64,000 bases of DNA. Origin: Alphaproteobacteria bacterium (GTDB lineage: Bacteria; Pseudomonadota; Alphaproteobacteria; Rs-D84). A program made the position numbers and the translations under genes. Below, piece by piece: positions 17,212-24,722 of this stretch (the stretch's first letter is position 1; each line of letters starts with the position of its first letter). Location: positions 18,642 through 82,641 of the forward strand of contig WRHR01000004.1 of assembly GCA_009783145.1 (NCBI GenBank), read 5' to 3'. The notes beneath the pieces were generated by a model that saw only the letters and a list, made by a program, of their open reading frames with translations, had not been told where the DNA came from and ran no database searches.

Positions 17212-18768
17212 CTATTCCTCGTCCTGCGTTATTCCGAACGCGACTTCGCGCGCCTTCATTATGATGCGCGACGCCAGACGCCCGGACATATTGTCTTCGC
17301 CCAAGATTTCTATCAGCTCGTCAGACGCCAAGTCGGCCAAATCTTCCAGGCTCTGTATCCCCGCCTCGCCCAGCTTCATTATAGTTGGGCGTTTCACAAA
17401 GTCAAAGCGCAGCAGGTCGTCTTTCATCCCCAGCTTGTGTCCTTCGTCCAGATAGTCCTGTTCTATCTTTTCCAGATAAGTCTTCGCGCGGTTCTGCAAC
17501 TCGGTCGCAATTTCCGCGTTAAAGCCCTCGATAGTCTCCAATTCGCGCAGCTCTACGAATGCGACTTCCTCTATCGTGCGGAAGCCTTCGGTTATCAGCA
17601 AATGCGCGATCATCTCATCAACGTCCAGGCCCTTTATAAACAGCTCGGTCTTTTCTTTAAACTCGCGACTACGGCGTTCCTGTTCTTCCTGCTCGTTCAT
17701 AACGTCGATATTCCAGCCCGTCAGCTGAGACGCCAAGCGAACATTCTGTCCGCGTCGGCCGATAGCCAAGGATTGCTGGTCTTCGTTCACCACAACCGCA
17801 GCGGTATGGGTGTCTTCGTCCACTATGATTTTCGCAACCTTTGCCGGCTGCATGGAATTGACGATAAATACTGCCGGATCCTCGGAATACAGAATCACGT
17901 CGATCTTTTCGCCATGGCATTCGTTGATGACCGGCTGTATGCGGGTTCCCTTTATACCAACCGTCATGCCGACCGCGTCGATGGACGGGTCGTCCGTGGT
18001 GACCGCAATCTTGGCATGAGAGCCGGGAGCGCGGGCAACGGACTTGATTTTAATAACGCCTTCGTAAATTTCCGGCACTTCCTGGACGAATAGTTTTTCC
18101 ATGAACATCGGATGAGTCCTGGTCAGGAATATCTGCGGGCCGCTGTTGCTGCGCGCCACATCCATAATCAGCGCACGCACACGGTCGCCGGCGCTCAGGC
18201 GCTCGCCCGGTATCAGTTCCGTTCCCTTGATGTATCCTTCGGCCTTGCCGTTGATATCGACGAAGACGTTTCCGAATTCTATGCGTTTCACGATGCCGTT
18301 CACTATATCGCCGATGTTGTCCTTAAATTCTTCATATTGGCGACCTTTTTCTGCGTCCCTAACGCGCGCGGTCATAATCTGACGCGCGGTCTGAAACGCC
18401 ATGCGGCCGAATTCCGGTTCGGGCAGCTGATCTTCCACCTGATCGCCGACCTTGGGGTCCGGCGCGTATTTCTTCGCCTGCGCCACGGTCAGCATTGTGT
18501 TGGAGTTGTACAAAGGCTCTCCCAGTTCGTCCATACCGACGGATTCCGGAGACTCTATGACATCGAATAAGCGCCGGACGCGGATCGCGCCGTTTTTATG
18601 GTCTATGTCGGCGACGATATTGAATTCTTCGCCGTATTTCTGCTTGGCGATTTTGGCGATTGCAGCCTCTAAACTTTCGAACACGATCTCGCGGTCGATC
18701 TGCTTTTCTTGCGCTAAGCTTTCAATAGCCAACAGCAAATCCTGACGCGGCATAGACACGAATGACAT
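17212..18768 (-). CDS. nusA: Transcription termination/antitermination factor NusA
   Basis: 518 residues. Binds RNA polymerase and nascent RNA. The N-terminal domain (MSFVSMPRQDLLLAIESLAQEKQIDREIVFESLEAAIAK) is followed by an S1 domain (GDIVNGIVKRIEFGNVFVDI), KH domains (GVIKIKSVARAPGSHAKIAV and LAIGRRGQNVRLASQLTGW) and C-terminal helical repeats (LREANG-like region LITEGFRTIEEVAFV and LGEAGIQSLEDLADLASDELIEIL), ending acidic. The AAGGAG site is 5-6 bases before the ATG. The usual upstream rimP is absent; the upstream neighbour is divergent tolC. Confidence 0.97.
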   Translation of the reverse strand: MSFVSMPRQDLLLAIESLAQEKQIDREIVFESLEAAIAKIAKQKYGEEFNIVADIDHKNGAIRVRRLFDVIESPESVGMDELGEPLYNSNTMLTVAQAKKYAPDPKVGDQVEDQLPEPEFGRMAFQTARQIMTARVRDAEKGRQYEEFKDNIGDIVNGIVKRIEFGNVFVDINGKAEGYIKGTELIPGERLSAGDRVRALIMDVARSNSGPQIFLTRTHPMFMEKLFVQEVPEIYEGVIKIKSVARAPGSHAKIAVTTDDPSIDAVGMTVGIKGTRIQPVINECHGEKIDVILYSEDPAVFIVNSMQPAKVAKIIVDEDTHTAAVVVNEDQQSLAIGRRGQNVRLASQLTGWNIDVMNEQEEQERRSREFKEKTELFIKGLDVDEMIAHLLITEGFRTIEEVAFVELRELETIEGFNAEIATELQNRAKTYLEKIEQDYLDEGHKLGMKDDLLRFDFVKRPTIMKLGEAGIQSLEDLADLASDELIEILGEDNMSGRLASRIIMKAREVAFGITQDEE

Positions 18769-18782
18769 TTTTTACTCCTTTA

Positions 18783-18849
18783 TGTGCAAGTGAATGTGCA
18801 GGTGCGGGTGTTTTTCATATTTGTACTTCACCTGCACTTGCACTTTCAC
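18783..18849. repeat. Family K word palindrome (GTGCAA, 6-base words) upstream of nusA
   Basis: GTGCAA, GTGAAT, GTGCAG, GTGCGG words on the left; CACCTGCACTTGCAC on the right; the AT-rich centre is about 20 bases. It occupies the nusA leader. Confidence 0.8.
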
Positions 18850-18943
18850 GAAAAAAGCGGAACTTTTTCAAGTCCGCCTTAAATATTTATTAAAGACATA
18901 TTGATTTTATACACCGAATCGTGGAAAATCAAGAAAAATATGA

Positions 18944-18949
18944 TATAAT
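18944..18949 (+). promoter_or_regulatory. Candidate -10 element for tolC
   Basis: TATAAT in an AT-rich stretch 30 bases before the tolC ATG. No convincing -35 is seen at 17 bases. Confidence 0.45.
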
Positions 18950-18979
18950 TATCATTCGACGGGAATGTAGGAAAAGTTC

Positions 18980-20329
18980 ATGAAGAAATCATTTATCTAT
19001 GCTCTATGCTCTATGCTCTATGCTCTGCCGGCAAATGCCGCAAGCGACTGCGCGTCGCGCCGAATAGTGCCGGACGGGACGCTGGACCTGCAGCAGGTCG
19101 TAGAGCTGGGGCTGTGCCGCAATCCGCAGACGGCCGCTGCGTATCTGTCGGCCGAATCCGCGAGATTGTCCAAGAATACCGGCTATGCGCCATACCTGCC
19201 GTCGGTGGATGCTTCCGTTTCCGCGACGAAGCGGCTGCGCAACAAGCAATGGAGCGATATACAATCCGGGGCGGCGCTGTCGGCCAGTTGGCTGATATTC
19301 GACTTTGGCAAGCGTTTGGCGGACTTGAATCAAATGGCGGCGGTCTGGCGCGCTACGGGATTCGATTACAGCAATACGGTCCAGAATTACGTCTATGAAA
19401 TCGTGGCGGCCTATTACGGAATGCTGAGCACGGATGCGGAAGTAAGGGCGTCCACGGACTTGGTTGCGGTCGCGCGCGTGGCGAAAGATACCGCGGATAA
19501 AAAATTCAAGGCCGGCGCGGTGGCCAAGGCCGATGTGCTGAAGGCGGATACTATGCTGGCCTCCCGCGAATTAGAGCTGCAGCGCGCGCTGGGAAATCGC
19601 GAAATCGCAAAAGGCCGTCTGCTTTATCTGCTATCGTTCCCCCAGGAACAGGAATTAAAAATCGCTGACATGCCGGCAAAATTCGGCGGACAAGCGGAAT
19701 TCAAGACAATATCGGAATTGATTGAAACTGCGCGGCGGCAGCGCCCGGATCTGCTGTCGGCGGAAGAATCTTCGAATGCGGCCTGGCACAGGCGCAATTC
19801 AGCTTTTTTGAGAAATCTGCCCTCTATCTCGGCATCCGGCCAGTTGTCTTATGATTTTGACAACAACTATGACGATTACGGCGCGGGCCCCAACGACAGG
19901 CTGGGGGCAAGCATTGGCATCCGCGCGTCGATGCCTATATTCGCGGGATTTTCCAATGTCTATAACCTGCGCGCGCGCCAAGCCGATTACGAGCGCGCGA
20001 AAGAACAACAGCGCGCCAAGGAAGACTTTGTGGCGATGGACATCTGGACGGCATATCAGAACTATCAGACCGCGCAAAAGGTATTGGAGCAGACGGATGC
20101 GTTGCTGAAGTCCGCGACCGAGTCCGAGCGCGTGGTAAGCGGAATGTACAAGGTCGGTCGCGCGACTATGCTGGATTGGCAGACCCAGCAGGCGGAACTG
20201 GCATCCGCGCAGAGGCAGAATATCACGGCGCGGTATGACTTGTATATCAAGCGTGCGGCGCTGGCGCTTGCGGCCGGGGAACTGAAAGAGAATCTGGAGA
20301 CTGGTAAAGAAAATGGCGAAGAAAATTAA
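18980..20329 (+). CDS. tolC: TolC-like outer membrane efflux channel
   Basis: 449 residues. It has a signal peptide (MKKSFIYALCSMLYALPANA, cleavage after ANA) and the two OEP repeats of long helices: LDLQQVVELGLCRNPQTAAAY, the strand motif GAALSASWLIFDFGKR, then IGIRASMPIFAGFSNVYNLR. This is the outer membrane duct for the MacA/MacB-like genes downstream. The hydrophobic core of the signal peptide is encoded by a family G word repeat (18995-19027). The start has AGGAAAAG 5 bases upstream. Its 3' end overlaps the next gene by 17 bases. Confidence 0.93.
   Translation: MKKSFIYALCSMLYALPANAASDCASRRIVPDGTLDLQQVVELGLCRNPQTAAAYLSAESARLSKNTGYAPYLPSVDASVSATKRLRNKQWSDIQSGAALSASWLIFDFGKRLADLNQMAAVWRATGFDYSNTVQNYVYEIVAAYYGMLSTDAEVRASTDLVAVARVAKDTADKKFKAGAVAKADVLKADTMLASRELELQRALGNREIAKGRLLYLLSFPQEQELKIADMPAKFGGQAEFKTISELIETARRQRPDLLSAEESSNAAWHRRNSAFLRNLPSISASGQLSYDFDNNYDDYGAGPNDRLGASIGIRASMPIFAGFSNVYNLRARQADYERAKEQQRAKEDFVAMDIWTAYQNYQTAQKVLEQTDALLKSATESERVVSGMYKVGRATMLDWQTQQAELASAQRQNITARYDLYIKRAALALAAGELKENLETGKENGEEN
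18995..19027. repeat. Family G words (CTATGCT) forming the tolC signal peptide
   Basis: Four tandem CTATGCT words read as YALCSMLYAL, the hydrophobic core of the signal peptide. Confidence 0.88.
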
Positions 20330-21272
20330 AGTTGTTTTGGATTACTTGGGCGAGATAGAAAAACACGCATTGGCGCAATTGCCGGCATCACGGTTCGAGC
20401 TGGTCCGCGCCAAACGCGTAAAGAAAGACGAAGCGGAGCGCAAGGCCAATCTTGCGGGCGCGGATGCGGTATATTTCCGCGGAGATGATTTTTATTCCGA
20501 CTTTGTTCTGCGCGGGAACCCAAACCTTAAACTGGCGGTGTATGGCGGAACGGGATATCAGCAATATATTGACGTCGATGCGGCCACGAAACATGGAATC
20601 GCGGTTATCGCGACCCCGGGCCTGAATGCGAATGCCGTCGCCGAGTATGCCGTCGCAATGGCGCTGGACGCGGTGCGCAAGGTTTCGTTTTACAACTCCG
20701 ATATAAAGAATGGCAAGAAAAAAATCCTGGTTACAAACGAGATAAGCGCGCTTAAAATCGGGCTTATCGGGCATGGAAACATCAACCGCAGGGTGGACGC
20801 GATTTTTCAGGGCGGCTTTGGCGCGGATGTCAGATTCTGGGACTATGCGGACAAAACTTCTACGCCTTTGAATAGAATCTTGAAAGAAAGCGATATTGTT
20901 ATAATCGCGATAACGGAAAACGCGCAGACTCGGGGTTTTCTGAACAAAGCGCGGATCGCGATGATGAAGAAAGGCGCGGTATTGATAAACCCGGCGCGCC
21001 CCGGACTGGTTGATGCCAATGCTTTATACGCCGCGCTGAAATCGGAAAAGCTGTCCGCGGCGGCGTTTGATGGTATGCCGGAAGGTAGCATACGCGCGAA
21101 GCTGCTGGCCCTGTCGGACGATAGGTTTATCGCCAGCCCGCATATCGCGGCGCGCACGCTCCAGGCGCTGCATGCCACCGATATGGCGGCGCTGAAAAGC
21201 ATCGCGGAGTTTTTTAAGACCGGAAAGTCGAAGCTGATAATAAATCCGGAGTATAAAAAATTTACGATTTAA
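20313..21272 (+). CDS. D-isomer-specific 2-hydroxyacid dehydrogenase family protein
   Basis: 319 residues (MAKKIKVVLDYLGEIEKHA). The NAD-binding domain has IGLIGHGNINRRV (a variant of GxGxxG) and the second-half signatures ESDIVIIAITENAQTRGFLN and MKKGAVLINPARPGLVDANAL (catalytic Arg). The C-terminal PHIAARTLQAL carries the catalytic His. The Glu of the triad is probably in DGMPEG. The substrate is unknown. It overlaps the end of tolC by 17 bases and precedes macA, an unusual place for a metabolic enzyme. The gene ends in a family A repeat (KKFTI). Confidence 0.85.
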   Translation: MAKKIKVVLDYLGEIEKHALAQLPASRFELVRAKRVKKDEAERKANLAGADAVYFRGDDFYSDFVLRGNPNLKLAVYGGTGYQQYIDVDAATKHGIAVIATPGLNANAVAEYAVAMALDAVRKVSFYNSDIKNGKKKILVTNEISALKIGLIGHGNINRRVDAIFQGGFGADVRFWDYADKTSTPLNRILKESDIVIIAITENAQTRGFLNKARIAMMKKGAVLINPARPGLVDANALYAALKSEKLSAAAFDGMPEGSIRAKLLALSDDRFIASPHIAARTLQALHATDMAALKSIAEFFKTGKSKLIINPEYKKFTI

Positions 21273-21327
21273 GATTTGCGATTTACGATTTGTTGGGAGT
21301 AAAATCGTAATTCGTAAATCGTAAATA
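21260..21327. repeat. Family A word palindrome between the dehydrogenase gene and macA
   Basis: ATTTACG-type arm, core TTTGTTGGGAGTAAAATCG, and AATCGTA/ATTCGTA arm. It supplies the last residues and stop of the upstream gene. Confidence 0.9.
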
Positions 21328-21343
21328 ATGGCAGGAGAGAGAA

Positions 21344-22585
21344 ATGAAAAAATTTAGTTTTAAGAAATTATTCGAAAAAATCTGGCTTCGGAAATGGTGG
21401 ATCATAGTCGGGCTTTGCGCCGTTCTGGCCGGACTGTATTTTTACGGCGGCCCCGCCAAGAAAAACGACGGACAGTTCGCGACCGTTCCGATTACTCGCG
21501 GCAACCTGAAGCAAGTGGTGACCGCGACCGGCGAAATCCGTCCTGTGAATACCATCAAGGTGGGATCCCAGGTTTCCGGAATAATAGAAGAGATTTTCGT
21601 CGATTATAACGATGTCGTGAAAAAAGGCGATATCCTGTTGAAAATAGACCCGTCGGTCCTGCAGGCCAGGGTGGACGAGACCAAGGCCGCGCTTGAATCG
21701 GCCGAGGCCCAGGCGCGCAAAGCCGCGTCGGATTATACGCGCTCGCGCACGTTGTTTGCGGACGGTTTTATCGCTCGCGCCGAGTTGGAGAATGACGAGA
21801 CTAATTTCAAGACTTCCGAACAGCGAGTGAATCAGGCAAAGTCTCAGCACGAACAGGCAATGACCAATCTGGGCTATGCGACGATCACCAGCCCTGTCGA
21901 CGGCACCGTGATTTCGCGCAAGGTGGATAAAGGCCAAACGGTTGCCGCGTCGTTCCAAGCGCCTGACTTATTCGAAATCGCCGAAGACTTGTCGAAGATG
22001 CAGATTCAAACATCCGTTTCCGAAGCCGACATAGGCATGATAAAAGTCGGCCAGTCCGTCACATTCACCGTCGACGCGTACCCGTCCCAGACTTTTGTCG
22101 GCGCGGTCCAGCAGATACGCCTTTCGCCTACGACCACCAGCAATGTCGTGGTCTATACCGTGGTTATCGACGTTGATAACTCCGACCTGCGCCTGATGCC
22201 CGGAATGACGGCTTTCGTGACGATAGTAGTGGAAGAGAAGAATGACGTATGGAAGGCCGCGAATGCCGGATTCCTGGTTCGCGACCTTAAATCCTTGTCC
22301 GAAGACCCGCGCGTGCAATCCGGGGATATGACCGGACGCAATACTTTGCTGATTCAAAGGGACGCCGATAAGGGAAAACCGGAAATGATATTAATACCTT
22401 ATAAAAAGGGCTTGGTCGCGGCCACCGAGACCGAGATAGTGCCGGAAGGCGATGCGGCGCTTAAAGCCGGCGATAGGGTCGTAACCGGCAAGCTGGGCCA
22501 GCAGTCCAATGCTACCGGCGGGCAGCAATTCGGCGCTCGCCAGGGGGGCATGGGCGGCGGTATGGGCGGGGGCAGAGGCAGATAA
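21344..22585 (+). CDS. macA: MacA-like periplasmic efflux adaptor (membrane fusion protein)
   Basis: 413 residues. A single N-terminal membrane anchor (WWIIVGLCAVLAGLYFYGG) is followed by a split lipoyl domain (GSQVSGIIEEIFVDYNDVVKKGDIL ... ATITSPVDGTVISRKVDKGQTV), an alpha-helical hairpin between them (KAALESAEAQARKAASDYTRS), a beta barrel and a Gly-rich tail (GGMGGGMGGGRGR). It bridges the inner membrane ABC transporter to TolC. A perfect AGGAGAGAG site precedes the ATG. Its stop overlaps the next start (TAATG). Confidence 0.93.
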   Translation: MKKFSFKKLFEKIWLRKWWIIVGLCAVLAGLYFYGGPAKKNDGQFATVPITRGNLKQVVTATGEIRPVNTIKVGSQVSGIIEEIFVDYNDVVKKGDILLKIDPSVLQARVDETKAALESAEAQARKAASDYTRSRTLFADGFIARAELENDETNFKTSEQRVNQAKSQHEQAMTNLGYATITSPVDGTVISRKVDKGQTVAASFQAPDLFEIAEDLSKMQIQTSVSEADIGMIKVGQSVTFTVDAYPSQTFVGAVQQIRLSPTTTSNVVVYTVVIDVDNSDLRLMPGMTAFVTIVVEEKNDVWKAANAGFLVRDLKSLSEDPRVQSGDMTGRNTLLIQRDADKGKPEMILIPYKKGLVAATETEIVPEGDAALKAGDRVVTGKLGQQSNATGGQQFGARQGGMGGGMGGGRGR

Positions 22586-23304
22586 TGTCTAAAGAACCTC
22601 TAATCATTTCGCTGCAGAAAATCAACAAAAGCTTTCCCATGGAAGTGGGGGGAGAACAACAGGTCCTGTTTGACGTCAATTTTGACATCCGCGCCGGCGA
22701 ATTCGTATCGATCATGGGGCCGTCGGGGTCGGGAAAATCTACTTGCATGAATATCATCGGCGCGCTGGATACGCCGTCAAGCGGAACTTATAAGCTTTAT
22801 GGCAACGACATCACCAACATGACCTCGGACGAGCTGGCGATAGCCCGCAACGAATATATCGGCTTTGTGTTTCAGAACTTTAACCTGCTGACCAAGCGCA
22901 GCGTTCTGGACAATGTCATGCTGCCTCTGATATATCGCGGAATGTCTCCGGACGAGCGCGCGCGGCGCGCGCGCAAGATGATCGACGCCGTGGGCCTTGA
23001 AAAGTTCGAATCCTATCTGCCGACGCAGCTATCGGGCGGAATGCGCCAGAGGGTCGCGATCGCGAGGGCGCTTGCCGGAGAGCCGAAATTGATACTCGCG
23101 GACGAGCCCACCGGGAATCTCGACAGCAAGATGGGGCATGAAATCCTGGAGATGTTCAAAAAGCTGAACAAGGATCTGGGGATAACGATAATAATGATTA
23201 CGCACGAGTTCGATATAGCGAAACATACGCGGCGCCTGATTCATATCCGCGACGGCCGCATAACGCACGATGGTCCGGTACCGAAGGACGATAGGAAGTT
23301 ATAA
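22585..23304 (+). CDS. macB: MacB/LolD-type ABC transporter ATPase
   Basis: 239 residues. Walker A GPSGSGKST, Q-loop FQNFNLL, signature LSGGMRQRVAIARAL, Walker B LILADEPTGNLDSK and H-loop TH are all intact, in the pattern of the MacB/LolD/FtsE subfamily. It is a separate subunit from the permease, whereas E. coli MacB is a fusion. It is coupled to macA by TAATG, and it ends inside a family B repeat that supplies the stop (KL then TAA). Confidence 0.93.
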   Translation: MSKEPLIISLQKINKSFPMEVGGEQQVLFDVNFDIRAGEFVSIMGPSGSGKSTCMNIIGALDTPSSGTYKLYGNDITNMTSDELAIARNEYIGFVFQNFNLLTKRSVLDNVMLPLIYRGMSPDERARRARKMIDAVGLEKFESYLPTQLSGGMRQRVAIARALAGEPKLILADEPTGNLDSKMGHEILEMFKKLNKDLGITIIMITHEFDIAKHTRRLIHIRDGRITHDGPVPKDDRKL

Positions 23305-23376
23305 AGGATAAGTTATAAGTTATAATGTATCGAGCCGCGCCGAATTATTATAACTTATCCTTTATAACTTATAACT
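23296..23376. repeat. Family B word palindrome between the two macB genes
   Basis: AGTTATAAAGGATAAGTTATAA arm, core CGAGCCGCGCCGAATT, and the complementary arm. It contains the stop codon of the ATPase gene. Confidence 0.9.
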
Positions 23377-23394
23377 AAAAATGCGGAGCATTTT

Positions 23395-24615
23395 ATGACA
23401 TTCAACGACATTCTTAAAGAATCCTGGCTAAGTATCAGCGGAAATAAAATCCGGTCGTTTTTGACCATTCTGGGCATCATTATCGGCGTTATGGCCGTCG
23501 TCATCATGATGTCCGTCGGAGACGCCGTGCAAAAGCAGATTACGGACCAGTTTTCGGCACTGGGGACGAATACTATCATGATTCGCGCGGGCGCGTCGCA
23601 AAGCGCCGGAGTGCGGACTTTTGCCGGCATGCAGACACTGACGATTCAGGATGCGGAAGCCATAGGATCGCTGCCGGATGTGGAATATATCACCCCCTTG
23701 CGCACGATGGGCGTGATGGTGATCGCCGGAAACAGAAACTGGGGCACTACGGCCGCCGCCGCGTATCCGGCTTATCAATATATCCAGAATATAGAGATGG
23801 AGCGCGGCGCGTTCTTTGATAATCAGGCCGTGCGCAATGCCAGCACTTATGTGGTGCTGGGCCCGACGGTGTCGAAGGAGTTGGAGCTGGGCGCGGATCC
23901 GGTGGGCCAGGTAATTCGTCTGAACGGCGTTCCTTTGGTTGTTATCGGGGTTACCAAGGAAAAGGGGGGCGCCGGGATGTCCAATTCGGACGATATGATT
24001 TTCCTGCCGATCACCACCTTGCAAAAAAGAATCAACAGCAGCCGTTTTCCCAACTCGGTTCCGCAGATAGTTCTTAAACTGCGCGCGGGCGCCGACAATG
24101 CGCTGGCGGTGGAGCAGATAACGCAATTATTGCGCGAGCGCCACAGGCTGAAAGACGACGCTCGCGACGACTTTCAGATTACCGATATGAAGCAGGTGAT
24201 GGATACTATGAATACCGTTACGGGGTTCCTTAAAATGCTGTTGATGGCGATCGCGAGCGTATCGCTGCTGGTGGGCTCTATCGGAATCATGAACATGATG
24301 CTGGTCAGCGTGGCCGAGCGCACGCGCGAAATAGGAATCCGCAAGGCTATCGGCGCGCGCGAAAGCCATATCACGATTCAGTTCCTGTCCGAATCCGTCG
24401 TCATTTCGTTTATGGGGTCGCTTATCGGCTTTATATTGGGCTTGGTGCTGTCGCAGACGGTCTTGCCGAGCGTTATGGATATGAGCGTGCCGCTCAGCGT
24501 TTGGTCTGTCGTGCTGTCCATAGCGGTTGCGCTGGTCGTTGGTGTCGCCAGCGGAGTCATGCCCGCGCGCAAGGCAGCAAAGCTCAATCCGATAGATGCG
24601 TTGCGGTACGAGTAG
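23395..24615 (+). CDS. MacB-type ABC transporter permease (FtsX domain)
   Basis: 406 residues. Membrane segment 1 (about residues 20-42, FLTILGIIIGVMAVVIMMSVGDAV) is followed by a large periplasmic domain and three C-terminal segments in an FtsX domain (MLLMAIASVSLLVGSIGIMNMMLVSV; FMGSLIGFILGLVL; VVLSIAVALVVGVASGVMPARKAAKLNPIDALRYE). The ending ARKAAKLNPIDALRYE is characteristic of MacB. It acts with the preceding ATPase, MacA and TolC. Macrolide, enterotoxin or lipoprotein transport are all possible, and the cargo cannot be told from sequence. Confidence 0.92.
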   Translation: MTFNDILKESWLSISGNKIRSFLTILGIIIGVMAVVIMMSVGDAVQKQITDQFSALGTNTIMIRAGASQSAGVRTFAGMQTLTIQDAEAIGSLPDVEYITPLRTMGVMVIAGNRNWGTTAAAAYPAYQYIQNIEMERGAFFDNQAVRNASTYVVLGPTVSKELELGADPVGQVIRLNGVPLVVIGVTKEKGGAGMSNSDDMIFLPITTLQKRINSSRFPNSVPQIVLKLRAGADNALAVEQITQLLRERHRLKDDARDDFQITDMKQVMDTMNTVTGFLKMLLMAIASVSLLVGSIGIMNMMLVSVAERTREIGIRKAIGARESHITIQFLSESVVISFMGSLIGFILGLVLSQTVLPSVMDMSVPLSVWSVVLSIAVALVVGVASGVMPARKAAKLNPIDALRYE

Positions 24616-24631
24616 AGTATCGCAAACGCTA

Positions 24632-24708
24632 TGCGTTTGCTAGAGTAACAGAGTAAGAGAGTAAAAGAGTAGGAAAATTAGAAATATTCTCTTACTCTTC
24701 TACTCTGC
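24632..24708. repeat. Family C word palindrome (AGAGTAAN, 8-base words) between macB permease and argS
   Basis: A small palindrome GCAAACGC TAT GCGTTTGC (24632-24650) is followed by AGAGTAAC, AGAGTAAG, AGAGTAAA, AGAGTAGG words and the complementary CTCTTACTCTTCTACTCTG arm. It sits between convergent genes. Confidence 0.85.
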
Positions 24709-24722
24709 TGACAAAGTTGGCA

